64,000 bases of DNA from Neisseria subflava (GCF_005221305.1 NZ_CP039887.1:1302001-1366000); one strand, 5' to 3'. Shown: positions 54,090 through 63,203, counted from the first letter of the stretch. The notes: generated from the letters alone by a model not told the origin. Made by a program: numbers and translations.

Positions 54090-55427
54090 TTAAATCAAAC
54101 CCAAAGAGTTGATGAACACGACAATAATCGCAATCGGCGCAAGATAGCGCAACACGCCCAGCCACACACAAAGCAGGTTTTTCGGAATGGTGCTACCCAT
54201 GCCTGCATCGCGCAGGACAGACTGTTTGTCCTGAATCCATGCTGTAAACACGGCAACGCTTAACGCGCCAATCGGCATAATGACGGCAGAAATGACAAAA
54301 TCCCACAAGTCAAAAATGGTTTTGCCGAAAATTTTAAAATCGCTCCATACGCCAAAAGACAGCGCTGAAGGAATGCCGACCACAAAAATCGCAATACCGA
54401 TTATCCAAGCATGGCTGCTGCGCTTTTTCTCGTCTTGGCGGATGGTTGCCGCGATGACGGTTTCCAGCATGGAAAACGCGGAAGTCAGTGTTGCAAAGAC
54501 AACCAACAGCATAAACACGGCAAACAAATATGTACCCATCGGCATTTTCATGAATACCGCAGGCAATACGACAAAAATCAAACCAGGGCCTTGACCGGGT
54601 TCAAAACCGAAGGCAAATACCGCAGGGAAAATCACCAAACCGGCCAGCAGGGAAACAAACAGGTTCATCCACATAATCATATGGCCGGAACGGAACATAT
54701 CCTGATCTTTACCCAAATACGAAGCATAGGTAATCATCGCGGACACGCCGATACTCAACGCAAAAAATGCCTGCCCCAAAGCAGTCAGCATCGTGCCGGG
54801 CTTCAAATACGACCAATCCGGTTTCAACAAGAATGCCACGCCCTCCATTGCGCCGGGTAAGGTCAGCGAACGGATAGCCAATGCAATAAAGAGGATAAAC
54901 AAACCCGGCATCAACACGCGGTTTGCCTTTTCAATGCCGTCTGAAACGCCGCCTTTGACCACCCAAATGGTAATCAGCATGAACAAACCTTGGTAAAACA
55001 GCGAGCCAAACGGCGAAGAAATCGTTTTGCCGAACAAGGCTTCAAAATCTGCACCGGCATGAATTTCGCCGGTAAAGCTGTGTACGACGTAGTTCAATAC
55101 CCAGCCGCCGACCACGCTGTAAAACGACAGCAAAATAAAACACGCGGCCACGCCCATGCGGCCGACCCACGGCCACTGCGAATCCGGGCGCAATGCTTTG
55201 AAAGAATCGATGGCATTTTTACCGCCCGTGCGGCCGATGTAAAACTCGGCCAATTGAACCGGTAAAGCCACCAAAATCGTAAAAATCAAAAACAAAAGAA
55301 AAAATACGGCGCCGCCATTTGTACCGGCCGTATAAGGGAATTTCCAAATTGCACCCAAACCGATGGCCGAGCCTGCCGCAGCAAGCACAAAGCCGATTTT
55401 GGATGACCAAGATGAATGGTTGCTCAT
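54090..55427 (-). CDS. Sodium-dependent transporter, SNF/NSS family
   Basis: The 445-residue protein has about 11 hydrophobic segments and NSS motifs: GFVLAAAGSAIGLGAIWKFPY (first helix with the sodium site, about 12-32), GGAVFFLLFL and the AFFALSIGVSAMITYASY stretch of TM6. LeuT-like relatives carry amino acids with sodium. The substrate is unknown; neighbouring genes give no clue. Confidence 0.93.
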   Translation of the reverse strand: MSNHSSWSSKIGFVLAAAGSAIGLGAIWKFPYTAGTNGGAVFFLLFLIFTILVALPVQLAEFYIGRTGGKNAIDSFKALRPDSQWPWVGRMGVAACFILLSFYSVVGGWVLNYVVHSFTGEIHAGADFEALFGKTISSPFGSLFYQGLFMLITIWVVKGGVSDGIEKANRVLMPGLFILFIALAIRSLTLPGAMEGVAFLLKPDWSYLKPGTMLTALGQAFFALSIGVSAMITYASYLGKDQDMFRSGHMIMWMNLFVSLLAGLVIFPAVFAFGFEPGQGPGLIFVVLPAVFMKMPMGTYLFAVFMLLVVFATLTSAFSMLETVIAATIRQDEKKRSSHAWIIGIAIFVVGIPSALSFGVWSDFKIFGKTIFDLWDFVISAVIMPIGALSVAVFTAWIQDKQSVLRDAGMGSTIPKNLLCVWLGVLRYLAPIAIIVVFINSLGLI

Positions 55428-55637
55428 GATGTAATATTAAGAAACGTGAAGATGCCGAATTGTAACAGGGTGAAGTCAAGCCGTGAGTGGCCGGCAGACA
55501 GCCGATAAGCAATTCGCACGGATGGTGCGTACTTACTAAGCAAATTAGCATGAATTTTTGATAATTAAATTTTTAATAGCATAAATTTTATTTTTATACT
55601 TTAAATTTGACGGTTTATTTTAAAAATAAGCATATAA

Positions 55638-55679
55638 AAGGCCGTCTGAAACCTTGTTTTTAAGGTTTCAGACGGCCTC
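55638..55679. terminator. DUS inverted-repeat terminator of znuA
   Basis: AAGGCCGTCTGAAACCTT and AAGGTTTCAGACGGCCT form a long stem just after the znuA stop. Confidence 0.85.
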
Positions 55680-55694
55680 TATCCTTAAACCGCT

Positions 55695-56600
55695 TTATTT
55701 TTTCATGGCATCGGTCAAAACTTTGACATTGTAGCGATACATGCCGATGTAACTATTGGCCGGTGCGCCACCCAATGCATCGGAATACAAACGTCCGCTG
55801 ACATTGACGCCGGTTTCTTTGGCAATACGGTCAATCATACGCGTGTCTTTGATGTTTTCAGTAAAGACGGCCTTAATGCCCTCGCGTTTGATTTGGCGGA
55901 TGATGGAAGCCACTTGTTTGGCAGACGGCTCGGCCTCACTGCTCACGCCTTGTGGGGCGATAAATTCAATATTGTAGCGTTTACCCATGTAAGAGAACGC
56001 ATCGTGTCCGGTCAAGACTTTACGCTTGGCGGCAGGCACGGCATTAAAGGCAGCCTGCGCATCGCTGTGCAATTTTTTCAGCTGCATTTGATAGTTGCCC
56101 AAACGTTGCTGATAGTAGGTTTTGCCTTCAGGGTCGGCTTGAATCAAAGCATTGGCAACGTTTTGCGCATAAGTGCCCATCAGGACGGGGTCGGTCCAAA
56201 CGTGCGGGTCAAACTCACCGTGATCGTGATGATGGCCTTCGTGATCGTGGTCATGATGATGGCCGCCCTCTTCTGCTTTCAAAGCCTGAATGCCTTTGGT
56301 CGCTTCGGCAAAAGGAACTTTGCTCTGTTTGACTGCGCGCTGCACATCGGCGGCTTCCAAGCCCAAGCCGTTGAGCAATACCAATTTAGCACTGCGGATT
56401 TTTTTGATGTCGCCACTGGTCATGTGGTAGGCATGACTGTCTTGGTTGGCACCGACCAAGCTTTGAACGGCCACACGGTCGCCACCAATCTGTTTGGCCA
56501 CATCGCCCAAAATGCTGAAGCTGGTGACAACAGGCAGCGGAGCGGCATAAGCGGCACCGGTCAATAATGCGGCAACAATGCCGAGTTTCCAATGTTTCAT
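55695..56600 (-). CDS. znuA: Zinc ABC transporter substrate-binding protein
   Basis: The start at 56600 (MKHWKLGIVAALLTGAAYA) has a GGAGAG ribosome site; the frame extends to 56663. After the signal peptide (about 1-19), the cluster A-I metal-binding fold has ligands in QDSHAYHMT, a His/Asp-rich loop (GGHHHDHDHEGHHHDHGEFDPH, about 119-140) and KRKVLTGHDAFSYMG. The His-rich loop is typical of zinc binders (ZnuA/MntC in Neisseria). The order on the transcript is znuC-znuB-znuA, as in neisserial zinc systems. Confidence 0.93.
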   Translation of the reverse strand: MKHWKLGIVAALLTGAAYAAPLPVVTSFSILGDVAKQIGGDRVAVQSLVGANQDSHAYHMTSGDIKKIRSAKLVLLNGLGLEAADVQRAVKQSKVPFAEATKGIQALKAEEGGHHHDHDHEGHHHDHGEFDPHVWTDPVLMGTYAQNVANALIQADPEGKTYYQQRLGNYQMQLKKLHSDAQAAFNAVPAAKRKVLTGHDAFSYMGKRYNIEFIAPQGVSSEAEPSAKQVASIIRQIKREGIKAVFTENIKDTRMIDRIAKETGVNVSGRLYSDALGGAPANSYIGMYRYNVKVLTDAMKK

Positions 56601-56679
56601 ATTCTCTCCAGTGATATAACGTAACATTAACATCATCATAAGACAGACCGCCTGATTATTCAAGCGGCCGTCTGAAAAA

Positions 56680-57555
56680 TTATGCCGTGCGGTGTTTCTT
56701 GCGGCGCAGCCATTTTGCCAAAATGCCGCCCTCCCAACCGAACACGACGGAAATCAGGTAAAGCGTGCCGCAGCATAAAATAATCGCAGGGCCGGACGGG
56801 ATTTCGATATGGTAGGAAAACAACAGTCCTGCCAAGCCGCAAAGCAAAGCCAATGCGACAGACAAAATCATCAGCCAACCCATGCTTTTCGCCCACAGTC
56901 TGGCGGTAATCGCCGGCAACATCATCAAGCCGACTGACATCAGCGTACCCAATGCCTGAAAACCGGCAACCAGATTCATCACGACCAGCACCAAAAACAA
57001 CACATGCCAAAAGCCGCCCTTCCCGCCGACAGCCTTGAGGAACAAAGGATCTATACTTTCCAACACCAGCGGGCGGAACATCACCGCCATCAGCAAAATA
57101 GTAACACTCGCGGAAACGGCAATCAGCTGCAAAGCCGGAATATCCACCGCCAACACCGAGCCAAACAGCAAATGCAGCAAATCGACGCTGCTGCCGTTTT
57201 TGCTGACCAAAACCACGCCGATGGCAAGGCTGCTCAAATAAAATGCGGCAAAGTTCGCGTCTTCTTTCAATGAAGTAAACCGGCTGACCAAACCTGCCAA
57301 CAAAGCCATCAGCAAACCGGCCGCAAAACCGCCGACGCTCATCGCAGGCAAACTCAAACCGGCAAACATATAGCCAATGGCCGCACCAGGCAAAACCGCA
57401 TGGCTCAAGGCATCGCCCACCAAACTCATGCGGCGCATCACCAAAAACACACCGACGGGCGCCGCGCTCAATGCCAGGCAGAAAATCGACGCCAGGGCAT
57501 AGCGCATAAAGTCAAATTCGGCAAACGGCGCAACGACCAAATCATATAAATCCAT
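56680..57555 (-). CDS. znuB: Zinc ABC transporter permease
   Basis: The 291-residue protein has about eight hydrophobic segments and the ABC-3 permease pattern: GVFLVMRRMSLVGDALSHAVLPG (about 33-55, with the cytoplasmic ATPase-contact loop), and the C-terminal GILAKWLRRKKH tail. It pairs with ZnuC in the inner membrane to import zinc or manganese. A DUS lies in the gap to znuA. Confidence 0.95.
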   Translation of the reverse strand: MDLYDLVVAPFAEFDFMRYALASIFCLALSAAPVGVFLVMRRMSLVGDALSHAVLPGAAIGYMFAGLSLPAMSVGGFAAGLLMALLAGLVSRFTSLKEDANFAAFYLSSLAIGVVLVSKNGSSVDLLHLLFGSVLAVDIPALQLIAVSASVTILLMAVMFRPLVLESIDPLFLKAVGGKGGFWHVLFLVLVVMNLVAGFQALGTLMSVGLMMLPAITARLWAKSMGWLMILSVALALLCGLAGLLFSYHIEIPSGPAIILCCGTLYLISVVFGWEGGILAKWLRRKKHRTA

Positions 57556-57589
57556 GTTTTATCGCTTTTTTATTAATCTCTGAAAGCCT

Positions 57590-57625
57590 TAGGCCGTCTG
57601 AAAAACACTTATTTTCAGACGGCCT
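57590..57625. repeat. Inverted DUS pair between znuC and znuB
   Basis: AGGCCGTCTGAAAA and TTTTCAGACGGCCT surround a short AT loop between znuC and znuB, inside the operon. If it terminates, it would lower downstream expression rather than end the operon. Confidence 0.7.
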
Positions 57626-57631
57626 TGTCCA

Positions 57632-58357
57632 TTAAACCGCACACCAATCGGCCGCTTCCTGTTTCTGCATCATTCGGTTTGCCTGTGCCAAAAATTCATC
57701 GGTCAACACATTTTCCGTCGCACCGGCAGTCACTTTTTCACGCGCCAAAAGCAGCGTGTTGGCAAAATATGCCCTTACCTGCTCGTAATCATGCAACACG
57801 GCAATCACAGCCTGACCGTCCTGATGGCATTGGCGCAAAACTTCCAACAGCGCATAAGTCGTACGCGCATCCACCGCATTAAACGGTTCGTCCAGCAACA
57901 AAAATTTGGCATTCTGCACCAGCATCCGCGCAAACAATACGCGTTGGAACTGGCCATTGGACAAGTGCGCGATTTGGCGCGTGGCAAAATCCTGCATTTC
58001 TACGCGTTCCAAAGCCGCCATCACGCGCTTTTTCTGCACCGCGTTCACGCGTCCGAAAAAGCCGATTTCATACCACAGCCCCATCGCTGCCAGTTCAAAC
58101 ACCGTCATCGGCTGGCTGCGGTCAATGTCCGACTGCTGCGGCAGATAGGCAATATCCTTGCGCGCCATATTTTCATAGCGCACGCTGCCCGTATCCGTCT
58201 TCTGCAAGCCCATAATGGCTTTGAGCAAAGTCGATTTGCCCGCGCCGTTCGGCCCGAAAATCGTCCACATCTTGCCATCTTCAAACACCATATCGACATG
58301 GTGCACCACCGGCCTGCGTTGATAGCTGACCGTCAGATTTTCCACCACGATACTCAT
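57632..58357 (-). CDS. znuC: Zinc ABC transporter ATP-binding protein
   Basis: The start at 58357 (MSIVVENLTVSYQRRPVV) gives 241 residues; the open frame continues to 58387. Walker A GPNGAGKST (about 36-44), the ABC signature HLSNGQFQRV (about 134-143), Walker B FLLLDEPFNAVDART and the switch His in AVLHDYEQV are present. The start overlaps the stop of a small upstream ORF (ATGA), so translational coupling is likely. The ribosome site is weak, which fits coupling. Confidence 0.95.
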   Translation of the reverse strand: MSIVVENLTVSYQRRPVVHHVDMVFEDGKMWTIFGPNGAGKSTLLKAIMGLQKTDTGSVRYENMARKDIAYLPQQSDIDRSQPMTVFELAAMGLWYEIGFFGRVNAVQKKRVMAALERVEMQDFATRQIAHLSNGQFQRVLFARMLVQNAKFLLLDEPFNAVDARTTYALLEVLRQCHQDGQAVIAVLHDYEQVRAYFANTLLLAREKVTAGATENVLTDEFLAQANRMMQKQEAADWCAV

Positions 58358-58455
58358 GGCGATACCGCCCAAAAATATACAGCCCACAACGCCGCCAATG
58401 CGACAAGCGCAATCAGCAGCCTTTGCAGCAATCCGGTCAACAATACAGAATTCAT
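58354..58455 (-). CDS. Small membrane protein (33 aa) coupled to znuC
   Basis: ATG at 58455 opens a 33-residue frame (MNSVLLTGLLQRLLIALVALAA...) that is almost wholly one hydrophobic helix. Its TGA overlaps the znuC ATG (ATGA). A short TTAGG-like site precedes it. A longer in-frame version reaching 58677 covers upstream promoter sequence and a DUS and is rejected. It may be a leader that couples znuC translation, or a small subunit. The function is unknown. Confidence 0.55.
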   Translation of the reverse strand: MNSVLLTGLLQRLLIALVALAALWAVYFWAVSP

Positions 58456-58627
58456 AAGCCTAAAACCGCCTTTGCCCGAATACGGACTACAGGCCGTCTG
58501 AAAGAAAATTAAAACATTAAAATGATACTGTATAACGTTAACCCTGTAAATTTCTTTCGTTTTCAGACGGCATCGGGCAAAAGGCCGAATATCGGTTACA
58601 ATCCGTTTTTTATTTGATGATTGTCCT

Positions 58628-58924
58628 ATGTCTATTCCACTCTTAAACGAAAAACTCAATACCGAAACCGCCCGCATTTCATGGGAAGAGCTGCAACCCC
58701 ACTTCGCACGCGGTGCCGCCGTCTATGTTGCGCCTGATTTGGATTTGATTGCCGTCGCCCGCCATGTTGCCGAAGATGAAGCCGCACCATTGAAACAATG
58801 GATGGAACAAGGCAAATTCGGTGCCGTCAGCGATGATATGGCGCGCACATTTTTAGCGGATAAGCAGGAAATGTGGGCGGTCGTCGTGGCGCCGTGGGTA
58901 TTGGTACAGCCTTGCAAAGACTGA
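58628..58924 (+). CDS. DUF2288-family protein (98 aa)
   Basis: The small soluble protein begins MSIPLLNEKLNTETARISWEE and has the HFARGAAVYVAPDLDLIAVA segment and a C-terminal MWAVVVAPWVLVQP, matching DUF2288. The role is unknown. It diverges from the znu operon and ends before a double hairpin. Confidence 0.85.
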   Translation: MSIPLLNEKLNTETARISWEELQPHFARGAAVYVAPDLDLIAVARHVAEDEAAPLKQWMEQGKFGAVSDDMARTFLADKQEMWAVVVAPWVLVQPCKD

Positions 58925-58926
58925 TA

Positions 58927-58991
58927 AGGCCGTCTGAAAAAACAAAACCGGAACATGCGAAATGTTCCGGTTTTTCATTTTTCAGACGGCC
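58927..58991. terminator. Double hairpin terminator (DUS pair plus inner stem)
   Basis: A DUS inverted pair (AAGGCCGTCTGAAAA with TTTTTCAGACGGCCT) encloses a second perfect stem AAAACCGGAACAT/ATGTTCCGGTTTT with a GCGA loop (58944-58975). Both can terminate the convergent DUF2288 and apaG transcripts. Confidence 0.85.
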
Positions 58992-59359
58992 TATTGCAAC
59001 GTAAAGCCTGCTTTGAATTCAAGCTTCGGCACCCCGATAACGAAACGTTTGCCGATACTGTCTTCAAACTCATACGCACCTTCGATACTGCCCCAAGGCG
59101 TGCTGATTTGCGAACCGCTGTGGTACTCATAGGCTTCGCCCGGGTACAAAACAGGTTGCTCTTCAATCAGGCCGGCATGACCGACCTGCTCTGTCTCACC
59201 GTGTCCGTCGGTAATTTCCCAAAAACGCTGACGCAAAGTAATGATTTTATCACTGCGGTTGCAGATGGTAATCAGATAATTGAAGGCATAGCGGTCACGA
59301 TAGACGTCGCTCTGACCGGCCATATAACGCGGCTCCACGTTAATCTCGATTTCATTCAT
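58991..59359 (-). CDS. apaG: ApaG protein
   Basis: The 122-residue protein has the ApaG/FBOX-like fold: YLITICNRSDKIITLRQRFWEITDGHGE (about 28-56) and VLYPGEAYEYHSGSQISTPWGSIEGAYEF (about 72-100). It begins with a short basic segment. ApaG was linked to Co2+/Mg2+ efflux and diadenosine tetraphosphate; its reaction is uncertain. Its stop lies within the DUS hairpin. Confidence 0.92.
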   Translation of the reverse strand: MNEIEINVEPRYMAGQSDVYRDRYAFNYLITICNRSDKIITLRQRFWEITDGHGETEQVGHAGLIEEQPVLYPGEAYEYHSGSQISTPWGSIEGAYEFEDSIGKRFVIGVPKLEFKAGFTLQ

Positions 59360-59455
59360 AATTGTTTACCCCGTATGGTATTTATTTTATTTCAATCCGG
59401 ATAATTCCGGCGTGCCCGCCCTATTTTTGCAAAGGGTCGAAACACTTAAAACGCA

Positions 59456-59953
59456 TCACGCAATCCAATAAAACAGGCCCAAGACCATCAAGGTCATCAC
59501 AGCCGCAATCAAATCATCAAGCATAATGCCTAAACCTCCATGAATCCGTTGGTCAAACCATTTTATCGGCCATGGTTTCAACGCATCAAACAAGCGGAAA
59601 ATAACAAAAGCCGCCAGCCACCAGCTCCATTTAAACGGAATCAGCGACAGCACCAACAGCATTGCGACAATTTCATCCCAGACGATACCGCCGTAATCCT
59701 GAATGCCCAGTTCCCGCTCGGTATAACCGCAAATGCGGATACCCCAAAAAAACAAGGCAATACACAATAAAAGCAATATCCAGCCGTCTATGCCCAACAG
59801 GCACAATACAAAAGCCAGAGGTAATGCTGCCAGCGTTCCGGCCGTACCCGGCGCAACCGGCGACAAACCGCTGCCGAAACCGAATCCTAAAAAACACAAT
59901 GGTTTTTGCAACAGCCAAGAAAAAGTAGGTTTACGTTCAGCCAAAATGATCAA
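59456..59953 (-). CDS. pgpA: Phosphatidylglycerophosphatase A
   Basis: The 165-residue protein has three to four hydrophobic segments and PgpA motifs: GFGSGLSPVAPGTAGTLAALP (about 26-46), GIVWDEIVAMLL (about 89-100), RLFDALKPWPIKWFDQRIHGGLGIMLDDLIAAV (about 119-152). It removes phosphate from phosphatidylglycerol phosphate in the inner membrane. It overlaps the 3' end of thiL, which lies upstream on the same strand. Confidence 0.95.
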   Translation of the reverse strand: MIILAERKPTFSWLLQKPLCFLGFGFGSGLSPVAPGTAGTLAALPLAFVLCLLGIDGWILLLLCIALFFWGIRICGYTERELGIQDYGGIVWDEIVAMLLVLSLIPFKWSWWLAAFVIFRLFDALKPWPIKWFDQRIHGGLGIMLDDLIAAVMTLMVLGLFYWIA

Positions 59954-60893
59954 ATCCTAAAGAAGTCAGTTCCAATACGCCGCCTTCGGCATCTAAAATA
60001 TTCAGACGGCCTGAGTCGGTAATTTTACCAATTCGGGCGACCGGTACGCCACTTTGTTCCGCTGCCTGACAAACACGTTCCCTGTCTTCTGGAGCAGCAG
60101 TAAAAATCAGTTCGTAATCATCGCCGCCGGCCAATACTGCCGACAACCATTGTTCGCGCGACAAAACGTTTTTCAATTCAGGCAACGACGGCACACAATT
60201 GGCAAATATTTCCGCCCCGACAGCAGAGGCTTTTAAAATATGCCCCACATCTTGAGCCAGGCCGTCTGAAACATCTTGCGCAGCATGGGCAAACGGCAAC
60301 AATGCCTGCCCCAATGAAACGCGCGGTTCCGGACGGAGCAATTTATCATCGCAAACCGCCATGATTTCAGACGGCAATTGATAATGCCCCAGATGTTTGT
60401 TCAAAGCAGCGGCAGCCAAACCCAACCGACCCGATACCCAAATATCGTCTCCAACTTCGGCCGCATCCCGCCGCAAGGCACGCCCTGTCGGAACTTCACC
60501 TACTATCGTTACATTAAAGACCAAATCGCCTTTGGTGGTATCGCCACCAATCAACACCGTATCAAAACGCACAGCCAAAGCAAAAAAGCTATCGCAAAAG
60601 CGTTTGAGCCAATCTTGATTCAATTCAGGCAACGCAGCACTGAGCAACACCCAACGTGGCTTAGCACCCATAGCGGCCATATCGGATAAATTTACTGCAA
60701 GCATTTTCCATGCCAAATCTTCGGGTAAAACATCTTCAAAAAAATGTCTGCCTTTGACCAACATATCAGCGCTAAAACATAAATCAAATCCGTTACTTGG
60801 GCGAATAATAGCGGCATCGTCCCCTATGCCCAAAATCAGACCTTCCGATTTTTGTCGCTGCAAATATTGTCTGATAAAGTCAAATTCCGTCAT
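59937..60893 (-). CDS. thiL: Thiamine-monophosphate kinase
   Basis: The 318-residue protein has the PurM-like fold: GIGDDAAIIRP (about 21-31), the metal-binding Asp cluster, SDMAAMGAKPRWVLLS (about 71-86), IGGDTTKGDLVFNVTIVG and DVSDGLAQDVGHIL (about 208-221). It phosphorylates thiamine monophosphate to the diphosphate cofactor. Several DUS copies lie inside the coding sequence. Confidence 0.96.
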   Translation of the reverse strand: MTEFDFIRQYLQRQKSEGLILGIGDDAAIIRPSNGFDLCFSADMLVKGRHFFEDVLPEDLAWKMLAVNLSDMAAMGAKPRWVLLSAALPELNQDWLKRFCDSFFALAVRFDTVLIGGDTTKGDLVFNVTIVGEVPTGRALRRDAAEVGDDIWVSGRLGLAAAALNKHLGHYQLPSEIMAVCDDKLLRPEPRVSLGQALLPFAHAAQDVSDGLAQDVGHILKASAVGAEIFANCVPSLPELKNVLSREQWLSAVLAGGDDYELIFTAAPEDRERVCQAAEQSGVPVARIGKITDSGRLNILDAEGGVLELTSLGFDHFG

Positions 60894-61016
60894 ATTTATC
60901 CAATATAACTATAACTTAGATTACCATATCTAATTTTGTGCCAGCTTAATGTTTGTCTGTTAACACGTCAAACATCAAACTTCAACATTATTTAGATATA
61001 AAACTCAATAAGTTAA

Positions 61017-61050
61017 AGGCCGTCTGAAAATATAAATTTCAGACGGCCTA
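61017..61050. terminator. DUS inverted-repeat terminator
   Basis: AAGGCCGTCTGAAA and TTTCAGACGGCCTA form the stem in the gap between thiL and the SDR stop. It lies after the SDR gene on its strand. Confidence 0.8.
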
Positions 61051-61080
61051 ATGTTTTCAAACCACTCTGAGCAGGTATAT

Positions 61081-61800
61081 TTACAGATAGACGATTTCAC
61101 CTGTCCGCCCCCTGCTCTCTTGGCTTGCCCACCAAATAAATTGCGGCAGGACATCTTCGTAGTTTTTACGTTCGCTTTTCGATTCGCCCGGATGCGATTT
61201 AATACGTTGCGGCGAATTGATGGCGCCCGGCACCAAAACATTGGCACGCACGTTGTCAAAACGTTCCCACTCGTCCGCGGCCACTTTACACAAATAATTA
61301 AGCGCGGCTTTGGAGGCACCGAAACCGCCCCAATAGGCTTGCGGTTTTTCGCCGTGGCTTTCGCCAACAAAAATTACAGAAGCGTCTTCGGATTGCTTCA
61401 ACAATGGGAACAGCGCACGGGTCAAGCCCATAGGCGCAACGGTATTGATACGGTATTGGTTGACCCATTCCGATACGGTTTGGAAGTCCAATGGCGACAA
61501 GGCATAGAAATAGCTGGCACAATGAACCACACCATCCAATTTTCCGCCGGTTGCTTCATCAATAGTTTCCGCGAATTGCTTAAACTCTTTCTCCTCCGCG
61601 CTCATCAAATCAAAGCAGATGGCAAACGGCTCGGGGCTGCCCGCAGCCACAATGGCATCATATACTTTTTCCAAACGCTTTTGATGACGCGCCACCAAAA
61701 TGACAGTCGCTCCGGCAGCCGCATAGGCTTTGGCAACTTGCTCGCCCAAGCCTTGGGATGCACCGGTAATCAAGATGGTTTTGTTCGCTAATGTCGTCAT
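61081..61800 (-). CDS. Short-chain dehydrogenase/reductase (YciK-like)
   Basis: The start at 61800 (MTTLANKTILITGASQGLGE) has an AAGGAAAAGG ribosome site; the frame extends to 61863. The 239-residue protein has the nucleotide motif TGASQGLG (about 12-19), VVHCASYF, INTVAPMGLTRALFP and the catalytic-like SHGEKPQAYWGGFGASKAALNYL, with Tyr and Lys (YxxxxxxSK variant). It is an oxidoreductase of unknown substrate. It lies upstream of thiL and downstream of the hpn genes on the same strand. Confidence 0.9.
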   Translation of the reverse strand: MTTLANKTILITGASQGLGEQVAKAYAAAGATVILVARHQKRLEKVYDAIVAAGSPEPFAICFDLMSAEEKEFKQFAETIDEATGGKLDGVVHCASYFYALSPLDFQTVSEWVNQYRINTVAPMGLTRALFPLLKQSEDASVIFVGESHGEKPQAYWGGFGASKAALNYLCKVAADEWERFDNVRANVLVPGAINSPQRIKSHPGESKSERKNYEDVLPQFIWWASQESRGRTGEIVYL

Positions 61801-61865
61801 GCCTTTTCCTTGAACTTTATGGTTTCGGATATTGTATCGGCTTGGTAAGTTTTGTAAAGTCAAAA

Positions 61866-61892
61866 AGGCCGTCTGAACATTCAGACGGCCTC
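61866..61892. terminator. DUS inverted-repeat terminator of hpnE
   Basis: AAGGCCGTCTGAA and TTCAGACGGCCT form a tight stem just after the hpnE stop. Confidence 0.85.
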
Positions 61893-61895
61893 AGT

Positions 61896-63203
61896 TTATT
61901 CAACCCTCAAATCCAGCATAAGCTTTTCAGCCGCTGCAAAGCCAGACTGAACAGCAGCCTCCAATGTTGCCGGATAGCGCGGATGAAGATAGTCACCGGC
62001 CGGATAAATACGGCGATGGTGCAACCATGAGAAATCAGGTTGTACAAAATCAACCGTTGCCGCCGTAGTCGCGCGTTTTTCCGTAATAATGCGTACGGCT
62101 TCGGGCTTATCCAAATCCGGACAAACCCGCTTAATGTCCGCATGAATTTTCTCGGCCAAATCTTTATCCTTCCAAGCTTCGGTGCAATCGGAAACGCTGA
62201 TGACAACCGCGACTTCATTATCCGGTAAACCCAACGCTCCCCGATGCAACACCCATTGCGCCGTACCATCAGAAAACCCGGTTAAAGGTGCCGGCAGTTT
62301 GACTTCTTGGGCATAACGCAAATAAACCGTAGTAATCGCATGGTAGTGAAACGATTGATAGGCCGTCTGAATATAGTCAGGCGTATCTTCAGGCAAAAGC
62401 GCGTCAACATGATATGGCGCAACAGCCAAAACAACCGCATCAAATACTTCGCCATTGATTTCAATTCGTCCATCAATATGATGGTTTAAATGGGAAACAC
62501 GGGTTTCAAGATGTATCTTTGCGCCATGCTTGTGCAGGAAAGCCAGAGCCGGTTCGGCTACGATCCGCCCTAAATCCTGCTTAGGCAAAAGATAATCACT
62601 GTTCTCCTTTTCAGACCACACGCTATCATTCAATACATTGCATAAAATGCGTAACGATGCCTGTTCTAACGGCGTATTTAAAGCACCCCAGACCAAAGGT
62701 TGCCAAAATTGGCCAAGTAAGCTGCGAGGAACATTTCGTGTTCTCAACCACTTTGCAACCGTCAAATCGGTTTTATGATGAGCTGCCCAACGTTGCAATG
62801 CCGACATATCCGACAGCAATTTGATTTTCAATGAAAAAGAAAGATTTTTTGCACGCAGGATACCGACAAGCAAATGCCAAGGCGCAGGCAGAGAGGCCGT
62901 CTGAAACTGTAATCCTTCATGGATGTACCATCGCAAAGGCTGGCGTAAAAAGGCAGACTCGGGTTGAACACCAATATGTTGCATCAAAGTTTGAACACCA
63001 TGATACGCACCCAACAAGATATGCTGCCCATTATCCAAAAAGCTGAATCCATCATCTTTCCCGGACAAGGCACGCGCCTTACCGCCAGCCTGTCTCCCGG
63101 CCTCAAACAAAGAAATATCGGCTCGATGAATCAGGGAAACCGCCGCAGACAAACCTGCCCAACCGGCACCAATCACAGCAATTTTTGGACGCTTCGTATT
63201 CAT
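61896..63203 (-). CDS. hpnE: Hydroxysqualene dehydroxylase HpnE
   Basis: The 435-residue flavoprotein starts with the FAD dinucleotide fold AVIGAGWAGLSAAVSLIHRA and has the squalene-associated amine-oxidase/desaturase pattern: SFLDNGQHILLGAYHGVQTLM (about 54-74) and the C-terminal PAGDYLHPRYPATLEAAVQSGFAAAE (about 402-427). HpnE reduces hydroxysqualene to squalene. It overlaps the hpnD stop (ATGA), so the two genes are co-translated. Two DUS copies lie inside. Confidence 0.93.
   Translation of the reverse strand: MNTKRPKIAVIGAGWAGLSAAVSLIHRADISLFEAGRQAGGKARALSGKDDGFSFLDNGQHILLGAYHGVQTLMQHIGVQPESAFLRQPLRWYIHEGLQFQTASLPAPWHLLVGILRAKNLSFSLKIKLLSDMSALQRWAAHHKTDLTVAKWLRTRNVPRSLLGQFWQPLVWGALNTPLEQASLRILCNVLNDSVWSEKENSDYLLPKQDLGRIVAEPALAFLHKHGAKIHLETRVSHLNHHIDGRIEINGEVFDAVVLAVAPYHVDALLPEDTPDYIQTAYQSFHYHAITTVYLRYAQEVKLPAPLTGFSDGTAQWVLHRGALGLPDNEVAVVISVSDCTEAWKDKDLAEKIHADIKRVCPDLDKPEAVRIITEKRATTAATVDFVQPDFSWLHHRRIYPAGDYLHPRYPATLEAAVQSGFAAAEKLMLDLRVE

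Noticed and set aside
58515..58545. Zur operator upstream of the znu operon (ATACTGTATAACGTTAACC)
   Set aside because: Only a partial palindrome around TAACGTTA is visible, too weak to call a Zur site by eye.
58456..58677. N-terminal extension of the 33-residue ORF upstream of znuC
   Set aside because: It covers the intergenic promoter region, a DUS and the start of the divergent DUF2288 gene.
9533..61892. Repeated GCCGTCTGAA units as a CRISPR or mobile repeat
   Set aside because: The copies are dispersed singly or as inverted pairs, without spacers; they are uptake sequences.
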